Below are positions 11,938 to 11,990 of a stretch of DNA of 11,990 nt, one piece after another. Made by a program: the position numbers and the translations under genes. The DNA is taken from the NCBI GenBank assembly GCA_037130455.1, contig JBAXSZ010000048.1, positions 1 to 11,990 of the forward strand. The letters are read 5' to 3'. This DNA comes from CAIMZW01 sp037130455 (GTDB taxonomy: Bacteria; Actinomycetota; Actinomycetes; Nanopelagicales; Nanopelagicaceae). Positions within the stretch are counted from its first letter, which is position 1, and every line of letters begins with the position of its first letter. The notes under the pieces are model-generated. The model saw only the letters and a program-made list of their open reading frames with translations, did no database searches and was not told the origin of the DNA.

Positions 11938-11990
11938 TGGTGTCCCAGGCCGGAGTTGAACCGGCGACCTACCGCTTAGGAGGCGGTTGC
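11938..11990 (-). tRNA. tRNA-Arg (anticodon CCU), 3' part, CCA encoded
   Basis: Read on the minus strand, the visible part contains the anticodon arm (ACCGC, loop CTCCTAA, GCGGT), a short variable loop AGGTC, a perfect T-arm (GCCGG, loop TTCAACT, CCGGC), the 3' acceptor strand CTGGGAC, discriminator A (11941) and an encoded CCA (11940-11938). The anticodon CCT in the loop decodes AGG, so this is arginine. The D-arm and 5' acceptor strand lie beyond the right edge. Downstream on the minus strand, a T-rich run (complement of about 11920-11932) may terminate it. Confidence 0.93.

Noticed and set aside
1..11990. Mobile elements, CRISPR or a defence system
   Set aside because: No transposase, integrase, terminal repeats, direct-repeat array or nuclease domain could be found on either strand. 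The partial tRNA at the right edge shows no attachment-site duplication in the window.

Overview
The window looks like a piece of a streamlined planktonic actinobacterial chromosome, most likely a freshwater acI/Nanopelagicales-type lineage. Three things support this: a rhodopsin of the actinorhodopsin/xanthorhodopsin type with its retinal-making enzyme Blh; a heterodimeric CrtYc/CrtYd lycopene cyclase and a fused CopD-CtaG protein, both typical of Gram-positive actinobacteria; and very tight gene packing (gaps of 6-66 bp, overlapping stop/start codons, apparently leaderless promoters) with balanced base composition by eye. The lineage is an inference; no rRNA marker is present.

Layout, left to right. 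(1) 1-1169: the 5' part of a MoeA/Glp-like gene (minus strand, running off the left edge) diverges from 5-formyltetrahydrofolate cyclo-ligase. (2) 1176-4799: a minus-strand block, probably one operon, of a CopC-like exported protein, a CopD-CtaG membrane fusion (copper handling / cytochrome oxidase assembly) and an acyl-CoA dehydrogenase. (3) 4853-5098: a small FmdB-type zinc-ribbon protein. (4) 5110-8044: a TetR-family regulator diverging from an MMPL-family RND transporter, with back-to-back promoters and two operator-like palindromes between them. (5) 8102-8941: formyltetrahydrofolate deformylase PurU. (6) 9008-11598: the phototrophy segment. crtYc-crtYd (minus) diverge from blh (plus), and the actinorhodopsin gene follows on the plus strand with its own leader and a strong terminator. 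(7) 11685-11990: a small two-helix membrane protein of unknown function and the 3' part of a tRNA-Arg(CCU) gene on the minus strand.

How the genes work together: CrtYc/CrtYd cyclise lycopene to beta-carotene, Blh cleaves it to retinal, and the rhodopsin binds retinal through a conserved lysine to pump protons. The earlier carotenoid genes (crtE, crtB, crtI) are not in the window. The TetR/MMPL pair looks like a self-contained repressor-efflux module. PurU and the cyclo-ligase both act on one-carbon folates.

The points most worth a second look are a MoeA/Glp homologue that lacks the whole of domain II and key active-site residues; a CopC domain that has lost its usual copper ligands; the dual-operator TetR/MMPL promoter; possible ribosome-site-masking hairpins upstream of purU and the rhodopsin gene; and a consistent pattern of perfect inverted repeats at convergent gene ends. 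I saw no insertion sequence, CRISPR array, phage gene or replication origin.
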